Assembly (NCBI RefSeq): GCF_010730055.1
Contig: NZ_AP022575.1
Span: forward strand, 434,001-498,000
From: Mycobacterium shinjukuense
GTDB taxonomy: Bacteria; Actinomycetota; Actinomycetes; Mycobacteriales; Mycobacteriaceae
Direction of reading: 5' to 3'
DNA: 64,000 nucleotides
The notes beneath the pieces were generated by a model that was not told the origin of the DNA, made no database searches, and was given only the letters and a program-made list of their open reading frames with translations. Both the position numbers and the translations under genes were made by a program. Shown in pieces: positions 56,643 to 64,000 of the stretch (its first letter is position 1; every line of letters starts with the position of its first letter).

Positions 56643-58187
56643 GTGGGTTCCGCCGGGGCGCGCACCACCTCGCTGCATGCACGCCTCACGCTGACCGCGA
56701 TCTGCCTCGCGGTTTTCATGTTGCTGCTCGACATGACCATCGTGTCGGCCGCTCTTGCCAGCATTCAGTCGTCCCTGGACGCCCGGCTCAGTGGGCTGCA
56801 ATGGGTGGTCGACGCGTACGCGCTGCCGATGGCCGGGCTGTTGCTCACGGCGGCGACCCTGGGGGACCGCCTGGGGCGGCGACGCCTGTATCTGGTCGGT
56901 ATCACGGTGTTCACCCTCGCTTCGGCCGGCTGCGCGGTGTCCGGCAGCATCGAGATGCTGAACCTGTGCCGGGCGCTTCAGGGCGCGGGCGGGGCGGTGT
57001 TGCTGGGCGTGTCCTTGCCGATGGTGGCGGCGGTCTACCCCGAACAGCGAGGCAGGGGCATGGCGATCGCGGTCTACGGCGCCGTGATGGGTGCCGGCGC
57101 CGCCGTCGGGCCGCTGCTGGGCGGGGCGCTGGTGGGGGCCTTCGGCTGGGAATCGATCTTCCTGATCAACCTGCCGATCGGGTCGGTGGCTTTGGCCATC
57201 GCCGTGTGGTTCGCCCCGGAAACCCGTGTCCCGCAAGACCGCCCACTCGACCTGCTCGGCACGGCGGTGTTGTCGGCCACGCTGTTCGCGGGTGTGTACG
57301 TGTTGATCGAAGGCAATCGCCTCGGCTGGACCAGCACCGCGATCGTGGCGCTCGGCGCGTTCTGCGTGGTGGGCCTGGCACTGTTCGGCTGGTGGGAATC
57401 GCGGGTGATGGCGCCGATGCTCGACCTGCGGGTGATGCGTCGACCGGGGTTCGCTGGGGTGGCACTCGCGGCGTTCGCCGCGGCCGGGACCCTGATCGCC
57501 GCGACCAACTATCTGGCCTTGTATTTCATGAACACCTTGGGATACAGCCCATTTCAGGCCGGCCTGCGAGCCCTCCCACTCACCGGGGCATGCGTGCTGG
57601 GGGCCCCGCTGGCGATGGCCGCCGCGCGCCGCTGTCCGGCCTGGACCTCGATACCGGGTGGCGTTGGGCTGATCGCGGTGGGCCTTTGGCTGATGACCGG
57701 GGTAACCGAGAACACCCAATGGACGCATTTCATCGGTGGCTCGATCGTGGCCGGACTGGGTCTGGGTGGGCTATTCGCGTTGACGTCGGACATCGCATTG
57801 CAATTCGTGCCGGTCGCCGACGCCGGAATGGCGACCGGTGCGCTCAGCACGGTTCGTCAGGTCGGGATCCTGGCCGGGGTCGCCGGCCTGGGTGCGTTGT
57901 TCAGCCGCCACGCGGCCGGCGGGGCCGCCGACGGGCTGGCCAAACTCCGCGGTGTCGGCCCGATGCGGGAACTCATCGACGGGTTGTCCGCCGGGGCCGG
58001 TCTGCGGGTGCTGGATTTCCTGCCGAACGAGGTGCGGCCGGCGCTCCCGGCGATTGCGCGGGTGGCCCGGCGGGCGAGCGCCGAGGGAATGCAAGCGGCA
58101 CTGGTTGCCGCCGCCGTCGGTGCGACGGTCGCCTCCGCGGTCGCGGCGATACTGATCGCGGTCGGGACGCGCCGGTCCTCGCGATAG
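56643..58187 (+). CDS. DHA2-family MFS exporter
   Basis: 514 residues, ~14 helices. Motif A region LGDRLGRRRLYLVG, motif C-like VMGAGAAVGPLLGGALVGAFGWESIFLIN typical of DHA2 drug/H+ antiporters (split here as GAVMGAGAAVGPLLGG and FGWESIFLINLP). GTG start immediately after the acyltransferase stop, so it is translationally coupled. I do not recall this gene at the M. tuberculosis locus. An exporter in this position fits secretion of the product made by the neighbouring acyltransferase and hydroxylase genes (inference). Confidence 0.9.
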   Translation: MGSAGARTTSLHARLTLTAICLAVFMLLLDMTIVSAALASIQSSLDARLSGLQWVVDAYALPMAGLLLTAATLGDRLGRRRLYLVGITVFTLASAGCAVSGSIEMLNLCRALQGAGGAVLLGVSLPMVAAVYPEQRGRGMAIAVYGAVMGAGAAVGPLLGGALVGAFGWESIFLINLPIGSVALAIAVWFAPETRVPQDRPLDLLGTAVLSATLFAGVYVLIEGNRLGWTSTAIVALGAFCVVGLALFGWWESRVMAPMLDLRVMRRPGFAGVALAAFAAAGTLIAATNYLALYFMNTLGYSPFQAGLRALPLTGACVLGAPLAMAAARRCPAWTSIPGGVGLIAVGLWLMTGVTENTQWTHFIGGSIVAGLGLGGLFALTSDIALQFVPVADAGMATGALSTVRQVGILAGVAGLGALFSRHAAGGAADGLAKLRGVGPMRELIDGLSAGAGLRVLDFLPNEVRPALPAIARVARRASAEGMQAALVAAAVGATVASAVAAILIAVGTRRSSR

Positions 58188-58240
58188 CACCGGTCGGGTC
58201 TGGTTCCGTCGGACCGGTGGGAATAACCTTGGCGAATACC

Positions 58241-59047
58241 ATGATGGGTGAGGCGATCCTGATCCCGGCGACCGATACCGGTCGCTACAGCATCGTGGTC
58301 TCCACCGACCCCGCCGCCATCGAAGCCGCTCAGCGGTTGCGCTATCAGACATTTGCCGAAGAACTGGGGGCGGCGCTGCCGCACGCCATCCGTGGGCCGC
58401 TGACCGGGGAGATGATCGACGTCGATCAGTTCGATCCGCACAGCGATCATCTGCTGGCCAGGGACGAGGCGACCGGGCACGTCGTCGGCTGCTACCGGCT
58501 GCTGCCACCGGACGGGGCCCAAGCCGCCGGTGGGCTGTTCGCCGACACCATCTTCGACATCGGTGGCCTGAATCGATTGCGCCCCAGACTCGTCGAACTC
58601 GGCCGGGCCAGTGTCGCGGCCGAACACCGCACCGGCGCGGTGATGGGCCTGCTGTGGGCCGGCATCCTGCGCTATCAGGAAATCACCGGCTATGAATGGG
58701 GGATCGGATGCCTGTCGGTCCGGATGGAAGGCGGCCTACCGCGCGGCGCTTTGGTGCGAGGCGTGCGCGACGCGGCTTTCGGCGCCCACCCCGCGCCACC
58801 GGAGTTTCGGGTAACGCCGCGAAACCCGGTTCGGGTCAACGGTTTGAGCCTCGCCGAGCTACCTGACCCCGGTCGGGTGCGGATTCCGCCCATGGTGGCG
58901 GGTGCGCTGCGAATCGGCGGGCTGATCTGCGGGGAACCCTCCTACGATGCCGATTTCGACATGGCCGACTTCGTCGTCTTGATCAATCGGACGATGGTGC
59001 GTGATCGCTATCTGAAACGGTTGGCGCGTGCTGATGTCCACTCGTGA
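58241..59047 (+). CDS. GNAT-type N-acyltransferase, OlsB-like
   Basis: 268 residues from ATG 58241. Autoinducer-synthase/OlsB-like fold: EAAQRLRYQTFAEELGA, VDQFDPHSDHLLARDEATG, VGCYRLLPPDGAQAAGG, LVELGRASVAAEHRTGAVM. OlsB enzymes transfer a 3-hydroxyacyl chain from ACP to the amino group of ornithine, giving lyso-ornithine lipid. The O-acyl partner OlsA is not adjacent; an AT3 acyltransferase lies two genes upstream. The 3' end overlaps the N-hydroxylase by 20 bp, so both act on the same route; an amino-acid acceptor is the natural guess. Confidence 0.82.
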   Translation: MMGEAILIPATDTGRYSIVVSTDPAAIEAAQRLRYQTFAEELGAALPHAIRGPLTGEMIDVDQFDPHSDHLLARDEATGHVVGCYRLLPPDGAQAAGGLFADTIFDIGGLNRLRPRLVELGRASVAAEHRTGAVMGLLWAGILRYQEITGYEWGIGCLSVRMEGGLPRGALVRGVRDAAFGAHPAPPEFRVTPRNPVRVNGLSLAELPDPGRVRIPPMVAGALRIGGLICGEPSYDADFDMADFVVLINRTMVRDRYLKRLARADVHS

Positions 59048-60272
59048 ACGAACGGAGCTGCTCGGCATCGGCTTTGGGCCGTCTAACCTCGCGTTGGCGA
59101 TCGCGGCGGCCGAGCGCGGCATGCGCGCCGTGTTCGTGGAGGCGCAACCCACGTTCGGTTGGCACCGGGGGATGTTGCTGCCGGGCGCGCGCATGCAGAT
59201 CCCGTTCCTCAAAGACCTGGTGACATTGCGAAATGCCACGAGTGACTACACGTTCATCAACTATCTGAGCGAGCGTGGCCGGCTGGTGGAGTTCATCGAC
59301 CGGCACACGTTGTTTCCCAGCCGGGTGGAGTTCCATGACTACCTCGAATGGGCGGCAGACCGGGTCGCCGCCGACGTCCGCTACGGACATCGTGTCGTCG
59401 AGGTGAGCTGTGGTGAGCCGGGATTCGTGGTGCGGGCCGATCCCGAATGGGTGGTCGAGGCACACACATTGGTGTTGGGCACCGGGCTGCGCCCCGTGTT
59501 GCCCGGGGGCGTCGCCGAAAGTGCCCGGCAGTGGCACAGCCACAGTCTGCTGAATGGTCTGGCGGCGCTGAATTGCGCTTCCCCGCAGCGGTTTGCGGTA
59601 GTCGGCGCGGGTCAGAGCGCCGCGGAGGTGGTCGGCTATCTGCATGAGACCTACCCGCAGGCCCAGGTCCATGGCGTCTTCGCGCGATACGGCTACAGTG
59701 TCGTCGACGACAGTCCTTATGTGAACCGGATTTTCGCCCCTTCGGCCGTCGACGACTTCTATGGTGCCAACCAATCGGCGCGTCAACGACTGCTGGACTA
59801 CCATCGGTCAGCTAACTACTCGGCGGTCGATCCGGAACTGATCGACGACCTCTATTCGCGCGAGTATGCCGAGCGGGTGGCGGGTAGGCGGCGGCTGTTC
59901 ATGCACAACGCTTCCGAAGTCGCTGGCACGCAGGAATATCCGGACAGGGTGCGGTTGACGATCGCCAACCTGGCCAATCACTCAACCGAAACCCTGGATT
60001 GCGCCGCGGTGGTGTACGCCACGGGTTACGCGCCAACGGACGTCCGCCGGTTTCTGGGAGAGGTGGCCAACCGGTACGAATTCGACCGTGACCAGAGACC
60101 GGTCGTCTCGCGCGACTACCGGTTGGTCCCCAAACCGGGAGCCCCGGGAGATGTCTACCTCAACGGTTCGGTCGAGCACACGCACGGCCTGGCGTCCTCG
60201 TTGCTGTCGAACGTGGCGGTACGCGCACACGACATCGTTTCCGCCGTCGCCGCGCGTCAAGGGGCGCGCTAG
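59028..60272 (+). CDS. L-lysine/L-ornithine N-monooxygenase (SidA/IucD/PvdA family)
   Basis: 414 residues. FAD site LLGIGFGPSNLALAIAA near residue 11; substrate/FAD segment MQIPFLKDLVTLRNATSDYT; NADPH site FAVVGAGQSAAEVVGYLHE near residue 190; ATGYAPT near 330. Hydroxylates the side-chain amine of lysine or ornithine, the first step toward hydroxamate iron chelators. M. tuberculosis has one such enzyme, MbtG, in its mycobactin cluster; this one stands outside any NRPS gene. The GTG start overlaps the GNAT gene. Confidence 0.9.
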   Translation: MLMSTRERTELLGIGFGPSNLALAIAAAERGMRAVFVEAQPTFGWHRGMLLPGARMQIPFLKDLVTLRNATSDYTFINYLSERGRLVEFIDRHTLFPSRVEFHDYLEWAADRVAADVRYGHRVVEVSCGEPGFVVRADPEWVVEAHTLVLGTGLRPVLPGGVAESARQWHSHSLLNGLAALNCASPQRFAVVGAGQSAAEVVGYLHETYPQAQVHGVFARYGYSVVDDSPYVNRIFAPSAVDDFYGANQSARQRLLDYHRSANYSAVDPELIDDLYSREYAERVAGRRRLFMHNASEVAGTQEYPDRVRLTIANLANHSTETLDCAAVVYATGYAPTDVRRFLGEVANRYEFDRDQRPVVSRDYRLVPKPGAPGDVYLNGSVEHTHGLASSLLSNVAVRAHDIVSAVAARQGAR

Positions 60273-60292
60273 GCCGCCAGCGCGCCCAGGAC

Positions 60293-60311
60293 ATAGGTTA
60301 TCCTGCCCTAA
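60293..60311 (+). promoter_or_regulatory. IdeR-like iron box
   Basis: ATAGGTTATCCTGCCCTAA matches 14 of 19 positions of the mycobacterial IdeR consensus TTAGGTTAGGCTAACCTAA, including an intact TAGGTTA half and CCTAA end. It lies between the N-hydroxylase stop and the SIP gene start, 35 bp before the ATG, a fitting place for iron-dependent repression of the reductase. Confidence 0.6.
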
Positions 60312-60345
60312 GTTGCGCTTCGAGCTGTGAAGGATACCGGGGAAC

Positions 60346-61062
60346 ATGACCGCAGTGAAACCGTCGCGAGGTTGGCAGGGCACGGTGCTGAAGCTCATGC
60401 GGGCCGGCGATTACCTGCTCACGGTGACCGGTCGGCGTGAGATCAGCCCGCGCTACCTGCGGTTGAGCTTCGAGGCCGGCGGGCTGCTCGACGACCACCG
60501 GGTGCATCCGACGATGTGGATCCGGATGTGGTTTGCCAACGGCGACAAGTCGCACCAACGCGGCTACACGCTGGTCGATCCCGACCCTGCGGCCGGCACG
60601 TTCGACATCGAGTTCGCGCTGCACGACGGCATCGCGTCGGACTGGGCGCGGGCCGCGCGACCGGGCGACACGATCGAAGCCACGGTGCTGGGCAGCAAGT
60701 TCGCACTCCCTGAGCCGGCCCCCTGCGGGTACGTCATCGTCGGCGACACCGCGTCGCTGCCGGCGATCAACTCCTTGCTGGCGTCGATCGGCGACGTCCC
60801 GGCCAGGGTGTTCCTCGAGGCCTACTGCGGCGACGACAAGAACCTGCCGGTGGTCCGCAGTGTCGGCGTCAGCTGGGTGGACCGCATCAACGACGGTCGC
60901 GAGCTGCTCGAGACGGTGCGGTCGGCGGCGTTCGACGCCGGTGATCACTTCGGCTGGGTGGCCTGCGACAATCGCACCACCCGATCAGTGGTCAAGGTGC
61001 TGCGCGACGACTTCGGCATTCCGCGGAAATCCATTAAGGCGCAAGCCTATTGGATGGCATGA
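60346..61062 (+). CDS. Siderophore-interacting ferric reductase (SIP family)
   Basis: 238 residues. N-terminal FAD domain: ISPRYLRLSFEAGGLLDD, then SHQRGYTLVDPDPAAG (R-x-Y-T flavin motif) and ARAARPGDTIEATVLGSKF; NAD(P)H domain: YVIVGDTASLPAINSLLAS and HFGWVACDNRTTRSVVKVL. The ViuB/YqjH family reduces ferric siderophores in the cytoplasm to release iron. It lies next to an N-hydroxylase and behind an IdeR-like box, a coherent iron context. Confidence 0.9.
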   Translation: MTAVKPSRGWQGTVLKLMRAGDYLLTVTGRREISPRYLRLSFEAGGLLDDHRVHPTMWIRMWFANGDKSHQRGYTLVDPDPAAGTFDIEFALHDGIASDWARAARPGDTIEATVLGSKFALPEPAPCGYVIVGDTASLPAINSLLASIGDVPARVFLEAYCGDDKNLPVVRSVGVSWVDRINDGRELLETVRSAAFDAGDHFGWVACDNRTTRSVVKVLRDDFGIPRKSIKAQAYWMA

Positions 61063-61075
61063 GCGGCCCGGCCGG

Positions 61076-62041
61076 CTACCGCCGCACAGCAGCCGGCGCC
61101 ACCACCGGGACGACGAATTCCTCGATCGTCGCCCGCTCGTCGGCATCGTCGCGGCCGGCGAACATCAGCAGCGATGCGATCACCCGCACCACCCAGCGGC
61201 CGCGGCGTGCGACGGTGTCGTGGTCGGCGGCATCCAGTGAGTGCCGGAACGCGGTGGCCAGGGCCGCGATCACCTCGGACCGTCCGGCCACCTCGGCGCC
61301 CAGGGGCAGATGGGTGGCGGCAAACCAGGACGCCAACGGCGGGCTGTCGCGGACCATCCGGAGTGCGGCGGTGATGCCGGCGCCCAGCCGTTCACGCGGA
61401 TCCTCGATGCCGGCGATCTGCTGCGCGATCGCCGCGCTGAGCCGGTACGTCTCGCGGTGCACGTAAGCGGTTCGCAGCGCCTCACGGCTGTGGAAGCAGC
61501 GGTACAGGGTCGCGCGGGAACAGCCGGCGGCCCTGGCGATCTCATTCATGCCGACCGACGCCGGGTCGCGTTGGGTGTACAGCCGCTCCGCGGCCTCGAG
61601 TATCCGGTCGGCGGCCACCAGGTGGAAAATGGTGTCGTCGGCGGGCTCGGTGCGGCGCCGCTCGATCAGCCCGGTGAAGCAGGCCATCATCGAGCCGACC
61701 GCGTCGCCGACCGTGTCCACCGCGCCGGTGATGGTCCCGCCGGCGGTGTTGGCCGCCACGATGGCCTGGGTCCAGCCGTCAAATTGGGCCCAATCCTGTT
61801 CGGGCACACCGAGATAGTGCGCAACCACCATCGAGGGAAGTGGTTTGAACAGTTCGGTGACGATGTCACCGCCACCGTCGGCGCGGAGCTTTTCGATTCG
61901 GTCGATGACGAACTGACACACCGTGGGCTCGACGGCCGCCACCTGTCGCGGGGTGAAGCCGCGCGACACCAGCTCGCGAAACTCGGTGTGCACCGGCGGA
62001 TCCTGCATCACCATCGGCGGGTTATCTCGCAGCCCAATCAT
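61076..62041 (-). CDS. Chimeric ORF: CYP130 N-half fused in frame to TetR regulator
   Basis: 321 residues. Residues 1-~140 are the middle part of a P450 (PVHTEFRELVSRGFTPRQVA, PLPSMVVAHYLGVPEQDW, MACFTGLIERRRTEPADD), matching CYP130 until FHLVAA. Without a break it becomes a TetR protein (DRILEAAERLYTQRD, MNEIARAAGCSRATLYRCF, SREALRTAYVHRE), matching Rv1255c and ending at 61076. In M. tuberculosis these are separate neighbours, Rv1256c (cyp130) and Rv1255c. A deletion has removed the P450 heme-binding half (no FGxGxHxC) and the first ~12 TetR residues. If translated from ATG 62041 the product would carry a regulator domain on a P450 fragment; catalysis is impossible. Confidence 0.85.
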   Translation of the reverse strand: MIGLRDNPPMVMQDPPVHTEFRELVSRGFTPRQVAAVEPTVCQFVIDRIEKLRADGGGDIVTELFKPLPSMVVAHYLGVPEQDWAQFDGWTQAIVAANTAGGTITGAVDTVGDAVGSMMACFTGLIERRRTEPADDTIFHLVAADRILEAAERLYTQRDPASVGMNEIARAAGCSRATLYRCFHSREALRTAYVHRETYRLSAAIAQQIAGIEDPRERLGAGITAALRMVRDSPPLASWFAATHLPLGAEVAGRSEVIAALATAFRHSLDAADHDTVARRGRWVVRVIASLLMFAGRDDADERATIEEFVVPVVAPAAVRR

Positions 62042-62064
62042 TTCCAGCTCGCCGTAGGTAACGG

Positions 62065-62265
62065 TCAGGCCTGCGCCGACGAGAAGGTCTGGTGGTCGCG
62101 GGCGGCCGACCAGACATCGGCGTGCCGCGACAGCACGTAGTAGTCGTGGTCGGGACGCTCCGGCGGGACGACGTGGTGCACCGGGTCGTGGTCCCGCAGC
62201 GCCCGATTCATCGGCCAGGGATTCGGCCAGCTCTCCGCGGTGGCGAGCCGAAAGCCGCGAGACAT
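62065..62265 (-). pseudogene. cyp130: N-terminal fragment of cyp130, ended by a frameshift
   Basis: ATG 62265 encodes MSRGFRLATAESWPNPWPMN, ALRDHDPVHHVVPPERPDHD and YYVLSRHADVWSAARDHQTF, then SSAQA and a TGA at 62065-62067. The next expected residues (LTVTYGELEMIGL) are in another frame: GCCTGA stands where GGCCTGACC is expected, one G lost. With the downstream chimera this shows two independent lesions in cyp130: an early frameshift and loss of the C-terminal half. Confidence 0.88.
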
Positions 62266-62270
62266 AATGT

Positions 62271-62283
62271 CAATCGTCGATTG
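62271..62283. promoter_or_regulatory. Candidate TetR operator upstream of cyp130
   Basis: caatcgtcgattg, a perfect 13-bp palindrome (CAATCG-T-CGATTG), 6 bp upstream of the cyp130 ATG and next to ttatgtc. A site of this kind would suit the TetR domain encoded downstream. Confidence 0.4.
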
Positions 62284-62334
62284 TGAACCTGGCGACGCGA
62301 CACGCCGATGACGCGTCGTACGGTTCACACTCGG
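62281..62334. repeat. Imperfect palindrome, second family, copy B
   Basis: tgtgaacctggcgacgcg pairs with cgcgtcgtacggttcaca around acacgccgatga, followed by ctcggccg. It shares its core and arms with copy A at 7965-8020. Position: between the cyp130 start and the stop of the FAD-linked oxidase gene on the same strand, so it probably ends that transcript. Confidence 0.65.
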
Positions 62335-62351
62335 CCGAACGCCGCGACCGA

Positions 62352-63719
62352 CTAGATCCCGCTGCCGGGATTGAGGATGCCCAGCGGGTCCAACGCCCGC
62401 TTGATGCGTCGGTTGAGGTCCATGACGTCGGGCCCCAGATAGCCGGCCAGCCACGGCCGCTTCAACCGGCCGACGCCGTGCTCGCCGGTGATCGTGCCGC
62501 CCAGGCTGATGGCCAGATCCATGATCTCGCCGTATGCGACATGGGCCCGTTCGACCATCGCGGCATCGGCAGGGTCGAACACCAGCAACGGGTGGGTGTT
62601 GCCGTCGCCGGCGTGGGCGATCACCGAGATCATCAGATCCCGCTGGGCGGCGATGCTCGCGATGCCGGTGACCAAATCCCCCAGCGCCGGCAGCGGCACC
62701 CCGACGTCTTCGAGCAACAGCGACCCCTTGCTTTCGACGGCCGGAATGCACAATCGGCGGGCCGCGACAAACGCCTCGCCCTCGTCGGGATCGTCGGTGG
62801 AAAACACCTCCGTCGCACCGTTTTCCGCGAACACGGCGGCCATCAGCTCGGCGTCCTCGGCGCCGGCGCGCCCGCGCTCGTCGGAGCCGGCCACCAGCAT
62901 GGCCGCCGCCGCGCGGTCCAGGTCCATGCGCACCGTGTCCTCGACCGCGTTGATGGCCACCGAATCCATGAATTCCAGCATCGCCGGGCGCAGCCGCGCG
63001 GTCACCCCGAGCACCGCATCCATTGCCGCCCGCACCGAGGCGAAGCTGGCCACCACGACGCTGGACGCGTGCTGCGCCGGCAGCAGTCGCAACGTCACCT
63101 CGGTGATGACGCCCAACGTGCCTTCACTGCCGACGAACAGTTTGGTCAGGCTCAACCCGGCGACGTCCTTCAGGCGCGGCCCGCCCAACCGGACCGCGGT
63201 GCCGTCGGCCAACACCACCTGCATGCCCAGCACGTAGTCGGTGGTGACCCCGTATTTCACGCAGCACAACCCGCCGGCGTTGGTGGCGACGTTGCCGCCG
63301 ATGCTGCAGATCTCGAACGACGACGGGTCGGGTGGATACCACAGCCCGTGTTCGGCCGCGGCCATCTTCACCTCGGCGTTGAACAGGCCGGGCTGACACA
63401 CCGCGGTGCGGGTGACCGGGTCGACGGTGATGTCGCGCATCTTCTCGGTGGACAGTACGATCCCGTTATCCAGCGCGGTCGCCCCGCCCGACAGGCCGCT
63501 GCCGGCGCCCCGGGTGACCACCGGCACCCGGTGGGCGGCGGCCCAGCGCAGCACGGTCTGCACCTCTTCGGTGCGCCGCGGCCGGACCACGGCCAGTGGC
63601 GTGCCCGCCGACGGGTCGAACGCGCGGTCCTGCCGATAGCCGCCGGTGATCGCGGGGTCGGTGACCACCATCCCGTCGGGCAGGTCGGCGATCAGGCCGG
63701 CCAGCAGATCGGCGTTCAC
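62352..63719 (-). CDS. FAD-linked oxidase, GlcD/lactate-dehydrogenase type (Rv1257c-like)
   Basis: 455 residues. PCMH/VAO-type FAD domain with VVTRGAGSGLSGGATALDNG near residue 70 and CSIGGNVATNAGGLCCVKYG near 140; FAD-oxidase C-terminal domain with SVIAHAGDGNTHPLLVFDP (His-Gly-Asp-Gly-Asn) and GEHGVGRLKRPWL. Oxidises glycolate, D-lactate or related 2-hydroxyacids. GTG start 63719. It follows the Tap-like exporter gene by 10 bp on the same strand. Confidence 0.93.
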   Translation of the reverse strand: MNADLLAGLIADLPDGMVVTDPAITGGYRQDRAFDPSAGTPLAVVRPRRTEEVQTVLRWAAAHRVPVVTRGAGSGLSGGATALDNGIVLSTEKMRDITVDPVTRTAVCQPGLFNAEVKMAAAEHGLWYPPDPSSFEICSIGGNVATNAGGLCCVKYGVTTDYVLGMQVVLADGTAVRLGGPRLKDVAGLSLTKLFVGSEGTLGVITEVTLRLLPAQHASSVVVASFASVRAAMDAVLGVTARLRPAMLEFMDSVAINAVEDTVRMDLDRAAAAMLVAGSDERGRAGAEDAELMAAVFAENGATEVFSTDDPDEGEAFVAARRLCIPAVESKGSLLLEDVGVPLPALGDLVTGIASIAAQRDLMISVIAHAGDGNTHPLLVFDPADAAMVERAHVAYGEIMDLAISLGGTITGEHGVGRLKRPWLAGYLGPDVMDLNRRIKRALDPLGILNPGSGI

Positions 63720-63729
63720 TGGGCCGATC

Positions 63730-64000
63730 CTACGTCGCCGGGAAGGCGCAGACCTCGGGCGCGCGGTCGAGTTCGTGCAGTGCTGGCAACCGGATACAGG
63801 TCATCCCGACCAACACGATCGGCAGCGCCAACGCCGAAAACGTCGCCTTCAGCCCGGCCACGTCGGTCAGCGGACCGGCCAGCAGCAAGCCCAACGGGCC
63901 GGCGGCGTAGGCCAGCGACGTCATCACCCCGACGACTCGGCCCCGCAGTTGCTGCGGCGCCCGGGTTTGCATCACGTAGTTGTAGATCGGCTGGATGGGG
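63730..64000 (-). CDS. Tap-like MFS exporter, C-terminal end, cut by window end
   Basis: Open from the window edge to a stop at 63730. The frame reads IQPIYNYVMQTRAPQQLRGR, VVGVMTSLAYAAGPLGLLLA and GPLTDVAGLKATFSALALPI, helices 10-12 of an MFS exporter. By position it is the counterpart of Rv1258c (Tap), a tetracycline/aminoglycoside efflux pump; drug specificity cannot be judged from this part. Confidence 0.78.
   Translation of the reverse strand, partial: PIQPIYNYVMQTRAPQQLRGRVVGVMTSLAYAAGPLGLLLAGPLTDVAGLKATFSALALPIVLVGMTCIRLPALHELDRAPEVCAFPAT

Noticed and set aside
55335..57728. 797-residue minus-strand frame
   Set aside because: Antisense to the AT3 acyltransferase and DHA2 exporter; Arg/His/Gln-rich with no recognisable motif.
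56456..58240. Upstream extension of the N-acyltransferase frame
   Set aside because: It overlaps the whole DHA2 exporter in another frame; similarity to the GNAT family starts only at ATG 58241.

Overview
The window is high-GC mycobacterial chromosome from a slow-growing, PE_PGRS-bearing Mycobacterium. Evidence: two PE_PGRS loci, a PE-domain lipase, the trehalose importer lpqY-sugABC, sigE-rseA-htrA-tatB, gpgS, and a full-length kgd. Gene order follows the segment I recall as Rv1193-Rv1258c in M. tuberculosis, but the insertions, deletions and decayed genes make it a relative, not M. tuberculosis. Species is not assigned. Comparisons with M. tuberculosis are from memory.

Layout. 1-4.2 kb: 3' end of a fadD36-like acyl-CoA synthetase, a long frameshifted PE_PGRS gene, and a small secreted His/Pro-repeat protein. 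4.5-10.3 kb: MHS-type transporter, divergent dapD/dapE (diaminopimelate pathway), and a large AAA/TPR-like protein. 10.3-17.7 kb: LOG hydrolase, fadD6, an inserted block (broken isomerase-like gene, LipY-like PE-lipase, tmRNA-like 3' fragment), then folP2-gpgS-DivIVA-like-tag. 17.8-27.2 kb: DUF3117 protein, glgM and glgC (maltosyl-phosphate and glucan synthesis), CocE hydrolase, methyltransferase, a TetR-controlled ABC exporter and an O-methyltransferase. 27.4-33.4 kb: SigE envelope-stress locus (sigE, anti-sigma rseA, HtrA protease, TatB), Mrp and a lytic transglycosylase. 33.5-42.3 kb: magnesium/CBS-type and membrane proteins, lpqY-sugABC and corA. 42.4-51.6 kb: mdh, a decayed PE_PGRS, a short malic enzyme, lpqZ, an SDR, a truncated relE remnant and kgd. 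mdh, malic enzyme and kgd form a central-carbon neighbourhood.

51.8-64 kb is the most accessory part. It holds a frameshifted DHA2 exporter and lprE, then a co-directional run: membrane acyltransferase, DHA2 exporter, GNAT N-acyltransferase (OlsB-like), lysine/ornithine N-hydroxylase and siderophore-interacting ferric reductase. The last gene is preceded by an IdeR-like box. I read this run as a candidate NRPS-independent hydroxamate or acyl-amino-acid iron system. It is followed by a cyp130 gene broken by a frameshift and fused in frame to a TetR regulator, then a FAD-linked oxidase and the end of a Tap-like exporter.

A striking repeat family runs through the window: five palindromes of exactly 58 bp that share outer arms CGAGCAGAC(G/A)CA but differ in the inner stem. 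Four lie at gene 3' ends and look like terminators; one lies between the divergent dapD and dapE.
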